Below are positions 30,484 through 40,675 of a stretch of 64,000 nucleotides of DNA, piece after piece (position 1 is the stretch's first letter; each line of letters opens with the position of its first letter). The DNA lies in contig OX465583.1 in assembly GCA_950022655.1 (NCBI GenBank), forward strand, positions 67,006,652 to 67,070,651, in the 5' to 3' direction. This DNA is from Alentia gelatinosa. Lineage: Eukaryota; Annelida; Polychaeta; Phyllodocida; Polynoidae. The notes under the pieces are model-generated. The model had not been told where the DNA came from, did no database searches, and saw only the letters and a program-made list of their open reading frames with translations. The translations under genes and the position numbers were made by a program.

Positions 30484-30532
30484 TGGGGGTGGCGTGGGGT
30501 GGTCGGGGGGAGTCGGGGGGTGACGGGGGGTG
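30484..30532 (+). repeat. G-quadruplex-forming tract
   Basis: Successive G runs (G5, G4, G6, G6, G6) are separated by 4 nt or a few more (GGGGGGAGTCGGGGGG then TGACGGGGGG). This satisfies the G4 pattern of four or more G runs of at least three with short loops. It sits inside the material inserted into O copy 3. Confidence 0.85.
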
Positions 30533-30544
30533 GCAGGAGACGGG

Positions 30545-30797
30545 GGTCTTTTAAATTTTCGATAAACATACACATACGCCTGGCGTATATATATCGCGCA
30601 GAGCATGTTTTATCCTGGATACGCCAGGCATGAAATACAGCCAAGTCGCGCGCGTCTACATATGGAAACTGTCTCGTAGACGCCCGAAACGCAGACGCGG
30701 ATAAGAGGTGTATACAAATGTAAACAAGGCACGATACAGCCGATATGTGCGTTATCGCGATGGCGTATATATATGTAAAATGGTGGTTTTCGTGCAG
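30545..30797. repeat. Family P-like segment (GCGTATA words)
   Basis: Contains GCCTGGCGTATATATAT, ACTGTCTCGTAGACGCC, ACAGCCGATATGTGCGTTAT and GTTTTCGTGCAGTGT, parallel to GTATATATAGG, ACTGTCTTGTATACGCC, ACAGCCGATACATGTAGG and GTTTCATGCAGTGG in P at 31521-31878. It is the right part of a P copy inserted in O. Confidence 0.6.
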
Positions 30798-31059
30798 TGT
30801 ACAGAACACGACTAAGAGGGTCTGAGATCTTATGAGAGGGGCACCCCTCCACTGGCCTGCCTCCCGTACTAAAGACGTACATCAGTGCAACCAAAGATGC
30901 CTATAATCTCAATGATGCCACCTAACAGGAATACTGTGTGCCAGTGGATTCTCAAGGCTCTAAGCCTAGTTCTTTAAGAATTCTTCCCCCATAGAGCACA
31001 GTGAGAACCTTGTTCAGATTACCACTTACAGAGTGTGAGATCTTATGAGAGGGGTGCAC

Positions 31060-31454
31060 TTCATGTGATACTTTTACAGGAGGAGCGTTGATTGACAGGT
31101 GGTGGCTGGAGGCAGATAGCCTCGGGGTAACTCATTAACCCAGAGGGGATGGTTAATTCTCCAATCGTCGTCCAAGAGTAATCGCAATGCAGGCAATAGA
31201 ACAGCAGTTAATTGTTCTGGGTCTACTCTCCTATCGGCAGGATGTGACAGGGCAGGATTGGGGAATCTCATTTATTCACGTTTTATGGTTGGGTTGCAAA
31301 GGTGGTTGAGGCTGCTCCATTGAATCGATGACAATATTCAAAATCTTATAATAATTAAAAGATATGATGAATTCTTTACCAACCTTCAGAGCATAAAATG
31401 ATGAAATCGGCGTAAGTACATACCTGGAAATAACAAAAAAAGTATACATTAAGC
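31060..31454. other. Low-repeat DNA
   Basis: No element ends or coding signal seen. 31110-31260 contains CGGGGTAACTCATTAACCCA, a short internal palindrome. Confidence 0.3.
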
Positions 31455-31520
31455 ATCAATGTTATGTGATAGACGTATCAGGTCTACTTTGCGTCATGGT
31501 TAACGTATATGTCTTGTAAT

Positions 31521-31880
31521 AGACCACTGCACGAGAACCACCACTCTACATATATATGCACCCAGCGTATATATAGGCATTGCTTTTGCGTATACAAGTT
31601 GACCTATTTTTCGTCGTGTATACACCTCATCTACAAATGTATACAAACGTTCATGTTATATTTACATATACGTCATATAAACGCAATAATTCCGATCTCC
31701 TGGTGTGAAATACGGCGAAGACGCGTCCTTATTTAAAAGGAAACTGTCTTGTATACGCCTCATATGCTTGTGTGAAATATGGGCGTATACACATGAAAAC
31801 AAGTCAATTTACAGCCGATACATGTAGGCACTTCCGTGATGGCATATATAGGAATAAACTGGTTAGTTTCATGCAGTGGA
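31521..31880. mobile_element. Family P palindromic element
   Basis: Inverted ends CCACTGCACGAGAACCACCA and TGGTTAGTTTCATGCAGTGG. The interior is organised around GTATAC/GCGTATA words with repeated ACACCTCATCTAC- and CGCCTCATATGC-like motifs. 360 bp, noncoding. A related fragment is at 30545. Confidence 0.75.
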
Positions 31881-31937
31881 CACATTGCGTTATGGTTAAA
31901 GTATATGTTATGCAATATGAGTATTGGGTTTACTCAG

Positions 31938-32236
31938 TTATCTCACTCCTGGTATTTTTTCTCCATAGACTTAACATTGGGAACTCGTATACAATGCCAG
32001 TGACATATTTCGGAAAATATCCAATGGGGGGATGATGTCACAAACGTTACCTAATTAGTCAATATGAGGAGTGAGATAAATTCAGAAACCCATTCAAGTT
32101 TAGGGTCAGAGCTTGATTTCATCTCGTTTGAATCCCTATGTAATTCACGCAGCTTCACCTTGTGAATTACTAAGCAATTCAAACTCGATGGGATACGAGC
32201 TCTGACCCTAAATTTTCATAGGTTTCCCCTATATTA
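31938..32236. mobile_element. Family G two-palindrome element, copy 2
   Basis: T (31938-32083) starts TTATCTCACTCCTGGTATTT, passes CATAGACTTAACATTGGGAA, and closes GAGGAGTGAGATAAA. S (32084-32236) has arms TAGGGTCAGAGCTTGATTTC and CTCTGACCCTAAATTTTCAT, with an apex TAATTCACGCAGCTTCACCT. The order T then S is the reverse of copy 1, so the element sits in the opposite orientation. Confidence 0.8.
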
Positions 32237-32484
32237 TCATATAGATGTATTGGGCCATACTTTGCATTATGGTCAACATATATGTTATATGATATATGTA
32301 TTGGGTCTACTGTGCGTTATGGTCAATACATATGTCATATAATATATGTATTGGGTCTACATTGTTATGTGTTATACATATTGGGTCTACTTTGCGATAT
32401 GGTTAACATATATGATGATATTCAATGTCGGCAAAGCAGCTGTATAGCTAGGCGTTGGAATAGCCACGATACCGCCACGCTCAA

Positions 32485-32778
32485 GGCCTGTTTCCATTGG
32501 CCGATTTCCCATCCCGGATCTTAAGTCAGGAACCACCAACAGACTTTTGGCACTGCTGACCCAAAATCGGTCAATGGAAATGATCCAACTCGTGAAGTGA
32601 CCCATGACTTTTTCTGCTTATTTTATGCAATGTGGCACCACCCACAACTGAATGAAAGCTTGGTCACTGAGTGAAATCTACTACCCTCATACCGAAGCAC
32701 AGTCAGTGGCACCACCGACAGACTTTCTGGGTAATTCAAAAAATCTACACCATTTTCGTCAGCCAATGGAAACGGGCC
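32485..32778. mobile_element. Family E MITE, best copy
   Basis: 294 bp. Ends GGCCTGTTTCCATTGGCCGA and GTCAGCCAATGGAAACGGGC are inverted repeats. Subterminal AGTCAGGAACCACC and CAGTGGCACCACCGACAGAC form a second, looser pair. GGCC ends resemble PIF/Harbinger MITEs, but no clean 3-bp target duplication is visible here. Confidence 0.75.
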
Positions 32779-33057
32779 TTCAGTGTGACTACTGCCAAAT
32801 GTGTGTCTCCATTATCTGTAACATGAACACTACTGCCAGTCTAGATAAAAGTAATTATATTATATACATTCAGCAATAACGACCCCCCCCCCCCCCCCCA
32901 CACACGTACTGCATTAATGGATTAGTATATCTGAGCAGAAAAACATAGCATGCCGGATGTAGCACAGTAAAATGAACCTCCCAGGGCAGAAAGGACGTAG
33001 GCGGAAGGCCGTATAAAATCGAAGTCTGTGCAAGGACAAGAACAGTTTCATCAGCAT
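32779..33057. other. Unique DNA with a C17 run
   Basis: A homopolymer of 17 C at 32883-32899 is followed by (AC)n. Otherwise nothing recognised. Confidence 0.6.
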
Positions 33058-33345
33058 TAACCCTTTAAGGACGGCCACCTGTGGCAGAGCTGTCACTATA
33101 AGGACTGGTGCTAGTGATAGTGCACTTTTAGCTTACTAATATTGATTTTGATGTTATAGCTACATTTCCTAAAATTTTCATGTATATTGATAAATTATTT
33201 CCTTGTCAAAAACAATTTTATTGATTTAAAAGAAATGAAGCCTTGAGGCATCATTCGGCCTGGCCCGGTTGATGCCTCGAGGCATCATTCGGCCTGGGCT
33301 GGTTGATACCTTAAGGCATCAGTCACCCTTAAAGGACATTCACCC
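33058..33345. mobile_element. Possible MITE with CCCTTTAAGGAC ends
   Basis: The left end AACCCTTTAAGGACGG and the right end CACCCTTAAAGGACATT face each other loosely. Near the right end a 34-bp unit (CCTTGAGGCATCATTCGGCC then TGGCCCGGTTGATG) is tandemly duplicated, with a third partial copy. Classification unknown. Confidence 0.45.
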
Positions 33346-33711
33346 ATAAAGGACATTCGCTTATCATTACATACCGCAAATCAACGAAAAAAACGCCATT
33401 TAAATGAATTATTAAACCACAGTCTTTTAGGAGACGTGTCCAAGAATTCTTCTAGTGTTGGACGGTTAGTAAACTAGTTGTGCTTAGCTGTAAGTTGATT
33501 GACTATTGTTCTTGACCCACCCTTCATTAATCCATCAACATCTCATTATTTGCTTTTCTATCTCCCGCAACGAATTGTAAAGGATTACCATTGTTGTGTG
33601 GTTCTTTGTCCACTAATCCCAACAGGAAGAACTGATAATGTATCAGATGTTGAGATGTCAATTAGAAAAAAATGATTGCACCCCTAGCAGTATTTGAGAC
33701 ATTCGTACAAA
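33346..33711. other. AT-rich low-repeat DNA
   Basis: AACATCTCATTATTTG and ATGTTGAGATGTCAATTAG lie in opposite orientation at about 33538 and 33645, a weak inverted pair. Nothing else seen. Confidence 0.3.
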
Positions 33712-34480
33712 GGTGTATAACTTGGAGCAAAGAGTATGTTCATCATTGATGATTGCGCATGCAATTATAAATGAATAACAATTAAAAGGTTTTGGTTACA
33801 TTCAGTATAAGGAGAGTTTTCTCTAACCCACTTGCAGCCAGTAAACTTTCCATTTCTGCAGCTGCCTGAGTCTAGGATACAAACATATCAAGCACCAGTA
33901 GCTCAATGATGTACTTTATGGTCAACTGGACATGCCTCTAAGACCCTGAGACACTGGCTCCCCTGCTCCATTCTCAACATCACAGTGAATAGCATACTTA
34001 TATAGATCTGCATCGGGAATCGTATAAATACACAAAACTCCACGCGTTTGGATGGGCTGTAATCGTCATCAAGGCGAAGCCGAGTGACAATTACGGCCCA
34101 TTCAAAAAAGTGGAATATCGTTTATTTTACGATTCGAGTGCGGTTCTGGATTTTTCCCACCCCTTTCACTGTTAAAGCCATTTGAATCTCATGTTTTGAC
34201 TTGTCCTCTCTCTGAAATCCTGGCCAATGATAGGTCAATTGCCTATGACGTCATATTGCATTTACTACGTCACGACCATGGCGTAGTATTGTCACTCTAC
34301 CGGGGTGATCGTTGAGTATTTATTTCTAACTTTATTCCTATGGCTAAACTTGTACCAGGTGTGAGATGAATATAGTGAAGAGATAGTTTTCATGCAGTAC
34401 TCTGGAAGTGTACATTTGACCACTCTAGCCTCTAGGCGATGTATATAGCGCGTATAAGCACGCTCTAGTAATAAATGTTA
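33712..34480. repeat. Family Y duplication, copy 2, split by element J
   Basis: 33712-34002 and 34377-34480 together align with 27130-27565. The break, between TAGCATACTTATATA and AGATAGTTTTCATGCAGTAC, holds element J. In copy 1 the same position is continuous (CACAGATAGTCAAGGGATAG). Confidence 0.75.
34003..34376. mobile_element. Family J two-palindrome element
   Basis: S (34003-34148) has arms CGGGAATCGTATAAATACAC/ATTTTACGATTCGAGTGCGG and ACTCCACGCGTTTGGATGGG, centred on GGCGAAGCC at 34073-34081. T (34149-34376) is bounded by TTTTTCCCACCCC and CAGGTGTGAGATGAA. It carries CTGTTAAAGCC and CCTATGGCTAAACTT, decayed forms of the common TTAAGCCTATGG module. Only one copy is seen, but its insertion into Y is clear. 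Confidence 0.75.
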
Positions 34481-34796
34481 TACATCTTCTCTGGGATAAT
34501 AACATGGTAACGAGAAGAGGTTCTTCTGTGTAGCCTTCATCGATTTCGACACGCTCCATCTGCCCGCAGAAACCCTCCCTTTCACATGTATCCCGTGTAA
34601 ATGGGTGTATACAGCGGAGTGACTGTTATGACCATTACCACATGTTACCAACCGTCACTGCATGTGTTACGACCAACCTCATCATAATGTCAAAGGAACA
34701 CCTAACATACAGTTGATTAGGTAATCAACGAATGTACGGGGGATAGTGTTAAAATCATGTCCAATGGGTCAATGATTTACTGGACACTTGAGTAAT
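34481..34796. other. Low-repeat DNA
   Basis: Nothing recognised beyond a repeated TACCACATGTTACCAACCGT/GCATGTGTTACGACCAACC pair at 34634 and 34661. Confidence 0.35.
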
Positions 34797-34923
34797 ACTC
34801 CCTGTTATTATCCATCATATACAGAGTCCCCATGGTTAATGTACATGGGGACTTATAGTAAACCACGACCATTGTCTTAAAGAAATCAATCGGATACCAT
34901 AACCATGCTGTACGGATTCAAAC

Positions 34924-34968
34924 AAGCGAGAAACGCAGCGATTTTGATGAAGCCCAGGACACACCAAG
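34924..34968 (-). repeat. Family R terminal repeat fragment
   Basis: AAGCGAGAAACGCAGCGATT then TTGATG and GGACACACCAAG: one terminal unit of R plus the start of the next, the same arrangement as the tandem ends at 63881-64000. Confidence 0.75.
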
Positions 34969-34972
34969 TGAT

Positions 34973-35258
34973 TGGGGTGGGGGAGTTAGCTTAGCGGTTA
35001 AGGCACTGGACTCGTAATCCCAAGGTTGTAGGACTTTGTGGGTTAGACACCCACTGCAGCCACCCTTCGCCTTCATCCCCAGCAGTGGTAGATTTTCAAA
35101 GGCCAATCTTCTCATACCATGTCTATGCGGTGTGTGAGCTAAAAGAACTCTCACCTTGGTAAATGTATAGGGGTGAGATTTCTACCTAAATACATTACAT
35201 AGATTCGATCACCACCCTCGTGGTGTAAAAGAACCTTGAGAAAGTCTGGTAAGAACCG
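34973..35258 (+). mobile_element. tRNA-derived SINE, copy 1
   Basis: The head GGGGGAGTTAGCTTAGCGGT then TAAGGCACTGG is an A-box region, with a CTCGTAA anticodon-loop equivalent. The B box is degraded (GGTTGTAGGAC). The body carries CAGCAGTGGTAGATTTTCAA, CTCATACCATGTCTATGCGG, TAGGGGTGAGATTTCTACCT and GTGTAAAAGAACCTTGAGAA, shared with 52141-52480. The head would be closest to a Thr-type tRNA by anticodon position. Noncoding and mobilised in trans by a LINE. Confidence 0.8.
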
Positions 35259-35404
35259 GTAACGGCTTCAAAGCCATGGTATAGGGGAAAATAGTCCATT
35301 TGTGCTATAGAGAACAAGAGATAGTACCTCTTGATATACCCTTTAATCAACCTAAACCTGGCATAATTTACTCGAGAAGTTTTCCAGATTCGTATACGGG
35401 AATC

Positions 35405-35728
35405 AGACGCCTTGAGCCTCTTACCGTTTGAGCCTCCTGTCAGCGCGAAAACGTGGACGCCTTGAGCCTACCCTGTGGACGCCTTGAGCCTCCACCTGTT
35501 TTAGTTTCGACTGGTGGGTTATGAATAGAATAAGGTTGGGTCAGGGTTAGGGTTGTGTATATGACTATGAACCAGTATAAGTGCACTTTTCAAAGCTTTT
35601 TCACCTAGAGGCTCAAGGCCACCAAAACGGGGTAGGCTCAAGGCGTCCACAGGGTAGGCTCAAGGCGTCCACAGAAAGGCTCAAGGTGTCCAGGGCTCAA
35701 ATCGACCTGGGCTCAAGGCGTCAATAAT
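35405..35728. repeat. Family AC: inverted repeat with tandem arms
   Basis: The left arm repeats GACGCCTTGAGCCT four times. The right arm repeats AGGCTCAAGGCGTCC four times, including ACAGGGTAGGCTCAAGGCGT as the inverse of ACGCCTTGAGCCTACCCTGT. The spacer is AT-rich with GGGTCAGGGTTAGGGTTG. Each arm is therefore a short tandem array inverted against the other. No coding content. Confidence 0.85.
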
Positions 35729-36794
35729 CCTTGGTATACATCGCGATGTTTTGTGTGATTTTGATCATTCCTTCGTAATTGTTTAATTACAATACGATTA
35801 AGCGAGATTATAATAATATCTCATATTTTCTCTTCTTTCTCTCTCTCTCCCCCCCCCCCTTCCCCCCCCCCCCCCCCACACACACACTTAAATTATACGC
35901 AAGGCACATATCATTATGACAAGACAACCTTACCTCACATCACAAAACAAGTTGACATGGACCTAGTAGTACCATTTAGATGTTTTCTGTCAGATTGTCA
36001 TTAAAAAATGTTAGTTCGTTTCTGGTACCCCAATGATAAACAACATCCTAAGCGATTTTTTCCATTCAGTGTTGTATGACAGAAAAGAAGATATTTTCCA
36101 GATAAACTTATTTGTAAACACCACCTCGTTACTCTCAGGTTATTCTTTATGGTCAAAACTTCTTATGTTTACAACATATTATTTTATACAACACTATGGC
36201 CCCAAAGACAATTTTAAGACACTTTTTTATCGTTCGTAGTTCATTCAACGGCCCCCATATGTGTTATTTGGTCCAAAGTTCCTGGTGCATAGCCCGATGG
36301 ATGGATTACCAAAGACTGTGCTCTGACATTGATTGTAATTGAACTATAAAGCAGTAGCCTCTTAGGACTAAGGGAAATGTCCAAGGGATAACTCCAAACC
36401 CCAATCAATCACTATTGATTGATGGTGTGGGTACTTTAATGTAATTTCTTAGCCGAAGTGACAAGAATTTACCTCAGGGATTTTAGTCGAGTTTGCTGTA
36501 CCGAGAGGTTTTACTTCAGTGCCCTATGCAGCATGTTTCAACACATTTTGCAAAAAGCAGTTATCTATCTAATGTAGTTGAATGAAATGAAAAGAAGCTT
36601 TTTTTAAAGAAAAATTAGATCGAATGAGTTGCAGCAATCGTTGGATATTTTCCGTTTGCGTAAATGTTGATTCAACCTACAATCACACATATGTTGTAAT
36701 ATCTTTACTATGCAATGATCTGTAAGTGAATAAAAATCATCTCCAACTTTGTTATATGGAAATTTGGAGATGACGTTACACGAAATAATTTGTA
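35729..36794. other. Low-repeat DNA with a C-rich microsatellite
   Basis: 35833-35888 is (TC)n then long C runs and (AC)n. The rest, including 35900-36790, is AT-rich unique sequence without gene signals. Confidence 0.6.
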
Positions 36795-36845
36795 ATATAT
36801 CAATACAATACGTATGGCATATATATACAATATATATAAATATAT

Positions 36846-36934
<89 letters not shown>

Positions 36935-36985
36935 GTATGTATATACGTATACATACATATATAAATAATATATATACAAAACGTA
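36795..36985. repeat. (TA)n microsatellite
   Basis: Near-pure TA dinucleotides from about 36830 to 36975. Frames crossing it give alternating Ile/Tyr peptides and are artefacts. Confidence 0.97.
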
Positions 36986-37307
36986 TTCCCTGGGGCATCA
37001 CCAAAAGTCTCAATACACAGTCCTACACATCCACCCTCACCCGATATCCTTGGCCTATACATATGTATTTATCTACATCTATGTAGGATGCGATCAATGG
37101 TGTATCTATATACTGTATGTAGTCTCCTGTGGTTTTGTAAGCTCTGTTGGAGTGAAGCTTGCAGGGAACACGGCCAGCAGATCCTAGAACATAGTGATCT
37201 CTGTGAGATTGGCATGTGGAGGAGGAGGACTGGGGTGTTCCTACGCCACGCTCTATCCCACCGCCCCCGCCCCCGACCTGCCCCTCACGCCTGCAGCACC
37301 CCTAGTA
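36986..37307. other. Unique DNA, GC-rich at right
   Basis: 37260-37305 is C-rich (CCGCCCCCGCCCCCGACC) directly before family S. No gene recognised. Confidence 0.35.
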
Positions 37308-37966
37308 GACTGGCTCCAGTCCCTGCATCCTATGGCTACCCTCCTCGCTGGGATACTGATGAAGAAACCAACAAGTTTTGGTCAAAGTCGTCGTTCTCCA
37401 CGAGTTTGATGTGGAGTGATATGAACGAGGCGACAGCCGAGTGAATATCACATAGCATTCAAACGAGTTGCAGAATGACTTTTTTTTACCAAAATGAGTT
37501 GCTTTCTGTATTTATCTCAACCCTGTACACATTAAAAGCATGGATGACACACAGGATATAGACCATGGAGAACGGACCGCAATACTCGTAGGGGCATGGA
37601 GAACGCTGTTTAGCTCCAGTATTCCCAACACACTCCATACAGATATCCTGGCCACTGATCAGGATATCTGCTGGGAGATTTATACCCTCTCACTTTGATC
37701 TCAAGCGGGTCACAGTCAGGAGTAGGCGAAATTTATTGCTATGATAACACAGGCAGCCAGGGAACTGGAGGGGGGATGGGGGAGGGGTAGGAGGAGGTGT
37801 AGGGTTACAGGGAGCGGCTTGGGACTATAAACAGGAGATTCTATTCATAGTGGACAAGTCTTTGATTCATGGGCCAGTCAGAGAAGCATACATACTAGAA
37901 TGAAATTTATTCTGATTGTGATTAATCATTTAGTGAATGTTCATAATCAAAGACTTGAGCAAGTCT
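37308..37966. repeat. Family S repeat, copy 2, interrupted by M
   Basis: Starts GACTGGCTCCAGTCCCTGCA and ends GACTTGAGCAAGTCTA, as in copy 1. The M element at about 37357-37611 replaces the stretch between CGCTGGGATAC and GCTGTTTAGCTCC. Confidence 0.8.
37357..37611. mobile_element. Family M two-palindrome element, copy 4
   Basis: S has arms CAACAAGTTTTGGTCAAAG and TTTACCAAAATGAGTTG, and the apex GAACGAGGCGACAGCCGAGT. T follows from TATTTATCTCAACCC with ACACAGGATATAGACCATGG and stops at GGGGCATGGAGAAC without its closing GGGGTGAGATAA end. Confidence 0.75.
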
Positions 37967-38180
37967 ACACCCCTAGCAGCAAGGCAGATCGATTGGTCTC
38001 CTGATGTGACAGGAGCCTGCCACTTAGCATCCCCCAACCCCCGAGTAGCTCACGTCTACACCTTTATTGTGACGAGCTGTGGTTGTAGGAAATGGGGAGG
38101 GGGGATTGAAAGAGCAACTCAGAATAGACCAGCTGGGGGCCGTTGAATAAACTAGGAACAAGAAAAAAGTATCTTAGAAT

Positions 38181-38476
38181 TTTATCTCACCCCTTGGTAT
38201 TTTTTCTCCATAGATTTAACATTGAGAACTCGTATCCAACGCCCATGAGATATTTAGGATACATATCCGATGGGGGATTATGTCACAAACGTTAGCCCAT
38301 TAGTAAATGTGAAGGGTGAGATAAATTCGGAAACCCATTCAAGTTTAGGGTCAGAGCTCGATTCCATCTCGTTTGAATCGCTAAGTAATTCACGCGGCCT
38401 TGCCTAGTGAATTACTATGCAATTCAAACTCGATGGGATGCGAGCTCCAACCCTAAACCTTCATAGGTTTCCTCTT
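38181..38476. mobile_element. Family G two-palindrome element, copy 3
   Basis: T (38181-38325) starts TTTATCTCACCCCTTGGTAT and ends AGGGTGAGATAAATTC. S (38326-38476) has arms TTTAGGGTCAGAGCTCGATT and TGCGAGCTCCAACCCTAAAC, with an apex TAATTCACGCGGCCTTGCCT. Confidence 0.8.
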
Positions 38477-38713
38477 TAGTCTTTGGGGCCATAGTGTTGT
38501 ATGAAATAATGTGTTGTAAGCATAAGCTATTTTGTCAATTTTGTTGATAAGAGTAACCTAAAGTAATAAGGTGTTGTATACAGATACGTTCATTTATAAA
38601 ATATCTTCCCTTTTGTCATACAACACAGAATGGAAAGTAATCGTCCAGGATATCGTTTATCATTGGGTTTATTATATCGTCCAGCACCAGCACCAGAAAC
38701 CAATGAACTTTAT

Positions 38714-38990
38714 TCCGTCCACCTACTACGACAGAAATTTAGACCTACCGATATGACACCGATACAAAAAGTAAATATCGGCGACATATCGGGAAGGTGC
38801 AAAATCGCAGACATTTGTCTAGACTTCCACTTTCACCATGCATCGTAAGGAGTCCTTTTCGGTGCCTAATCACAGAGACGTGATCAACTGCCCCGATATA
38901 AGGTGACCTTCCGACGCGATTTTTCTTTTTTATCGGGAGGTACATCGTAGACCATATCGGAGACATATCGTAGTAGATGGACGCCAGGCC
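38714..38990. mobile_element. Family A MITE, copy 2
   Basis: The right end GTAGTAGATGGACGCCAGGC is intact and followed by TTA. The left end has lost GGCCTGG and starts at CGTCCACCTACTACG. The interior matches copies 1, 3 and 4. Confidence 0.75.
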
Positions 38991-38997
38991 TTAGGAA

Positions 38998-39212
38998 CAT
39001 CGACCCACAACTCGTCAGCAACAAAATAACATCTCAAGTGGGGGGTTCACTAATCCTTGGCTGACCCTTGCCTAGCTGCCCCACATCTACCCACCAGGGC
39101 CGAATCCGTTAGGATGCCTCACCTGAGACAAAATACCATTCCTTTGTCACTGACAAAGGTACATCAATGCTCTGAAATTGGTAAATGTGCATTAGCCTTA
39201 ACCAACCAGATA
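38998..39212 (-). mobile_element. Family E2 element, partial copy 2
   Basis: Matches 6600-6830 in reverse: AACATCTCAAGTGGGGGGTT, CACTAATCCTTGGCTGACCC, GTTAGGATGCCTCACCTGAG and ACAAAGGTACATCAA. It lies directly right of A. Confidence 0.6.
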
Positions 39213-39529
39213 AGGCCGTAGGGAAAAGGTCTGATAGAGGTCGCCGACAGGAATACGACTCATATTTGTTCGATTCTCTAGTGTTCTGCATATTTATGTA
39301 TAATCGTCAAACAGTTTCATTATCAGTCACATATTACGTGAGAGTCAAGTAGTAATAATTCAGGGCACGTCTGAGTAAAGCAGTTAAAGTTTCCGTGTAT
39401 TCATGGCGAGAGACCAGAGGAATGATCAATAATCCAGAGAAGTTGGTTCCCTCTCCAACCCGCCTCCCTCTCCACAGTCAATACACAACCAGCTCAGGGC
39501 CACACCATCCTGACATGCCGGATCACTCA
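39213..39529. other. Low-repeat DNA
   Basis: Nothing recognised before the 37-bp array. Confidence 0.3.
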
Positions 39530-40672
39530 TGCAAACCTTCACCATCCTGCCACGCTACATCCCTAATACAAGCCTCAACCATCCTGATGTGCAACATCCC
39601 TAATACAAAGCTCCACCATCCTGACACGCCACATCCCTAATACAAACCTCCACCATCCTGACATGCCACATCTCTAATACAAACCACCACCATCCTGACA
39701 CGCCACATCCCTAATACAATCCTCCACCATCCTGACATGCCACATCCCTAATGCAAACCACCACCATCCTGACACGCCACATCCCTAATACAATCCTCCA
39801 CCATCCTGAAGCACCACATCCCTAATACAAGCCTCAACCATCCTAAAACGCAACATCCCTAATACAAGCCTCAACCATCCTGAAGCACCATATCCCTAAT
39901 ACAAACCTCCACCATCCTAAAACGCAACATCCCTAATACAAGCCTCAACCATCCTGACGAGCCACATCCCTAATGCAAACCTGCACCATCCTGACACGCC
40001 ACATCCCTAATACAAACCTCTGACATCCTCACGCACCAAATCCCAAATGCAAACCTCCCCCATCCTGAAGCACCATATCCCTAATACAAACCTACACCAT
40101 CCTGACATGCCACATCCCTAATACAAACTCCACCATCCTGACGCACCACATCCCTAATACAAGCCTCAACCATCCTGACATGCCACATCCCTAATACAAA
40201 CCTCCACCATCCTGACGTACCACATCCCTAATGCAAACCTACACCATCCTGAAGCACCACATCCCTAACACAAACCTCCACCATCCTGACGCACCACATC
40301 CCTAATACAAGCCTCAACCATCCTGACATGCCACATCCCTGACACAAACCTCCACCATCCTGACATGCCACATCCCTAATACAAGCCTCAACCCTCCTGA
40401 CGAGCCACATCCCTAATACAAACCTCCACCATCCTGACGCACCACATCCCTAATACAAGCCTCAACCCTCCTGACACGCCACATCCCTAATACAAACCTC
40501 TGACATCCTCACGCTCCACATCCCTAATACAAGCCTCAACCATCCTGACATGCCAAGTCCCTAATACAAACTCCACCACCCTGACGCGCTACATCCCAAA
40601 TACAAACCTCCACCCTCCTCACGCACAACGGCTCTAATATAAACCTCAACAATCCTGATGCCATATCCTTAG
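39530..40672. repeat. 37-bp minisatellite, about 30 copies
   Basis: The unit CACCATCCTGACACGCCACA then TCCCTAATACAAACCTC is repeated for about 1.1 kb, with many point differences (CCACC/CAACC, GACATG/GACGCA/GAAGCA). Higher-order alternation of CAAACCTCCAC and CAAGCCTCAAC variants is visible. Confidence 0.95.
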
Positions 40673-40675
40673 TAG

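Larger units (their letters stand above)
30391..31059. mobile_element. Family O element, copy 3, broken and partly duplicated
   Basis: 30391-30443 is the inner right arm (CTCAAGGCTCTAAGCCTAGT then TCGTTAAGAA). 30797-30846 is the outer right end (GAGATCTTATGAGAGGGGCA). 30847-31059 is a second right two-thirds copy ending AGATCTTATGAGAGGGGTGC. Between 30450 and 30797 lies foreign DNA: a G-rich block and a family P-like segment. Confidence 0.7.
31455..32445. repeat. 50-bp satellite interrupted by P and G
   Basis: Degenerate units around GGGTCTACTTTGCGTTATGG then TCAACATATATGTTATATGA occur at 31455-31520, 31883-31937 and 32240-32445. Two elements, P (31521-31880) and G (31938-32236), lie between the three pieces, so the array pre-dates both insertions. 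Confidence 0.7.
34797..35378. mobile_element. Family L T-module interrupted by R fragment and SINE
   Basis: 34797-34922 carries TATTATCCATCATATACAGA, GGGGACTTATAGTAAACCAC and CGGATTCAAAC. 35259-35378 resumes with CTTCAAAGCCATGGTATAGG and GTCCATTTGTGCTATAGAG. The continuous L copies lack the insert. No S hairpin follows. Confidence 0.75.

Noticed and set aside
34973..35050. Functional tRNA gene
   Set aside because: The A box is good but the B box is degraded, the arms do not pair, and a second copy has a SINE body, tail and target duplication.
35560..35580. Telomeric repeat
   Set aside because: Only one and a half TTAGGG-like units (GGGTCAGGGTTAGGGTTG) inside an inverted repeat. No array.
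36795..36985. Open frames of alternating Ile and Tyr
   Set aside because: They are translations of the (TA)n microsatellite.
39530..40672. 37-bp repeat array as a CRISPR locus
   Set aside because: Units are directly adjacent without unique spacers, diverged throughout, and the genome context is eukaryotic.
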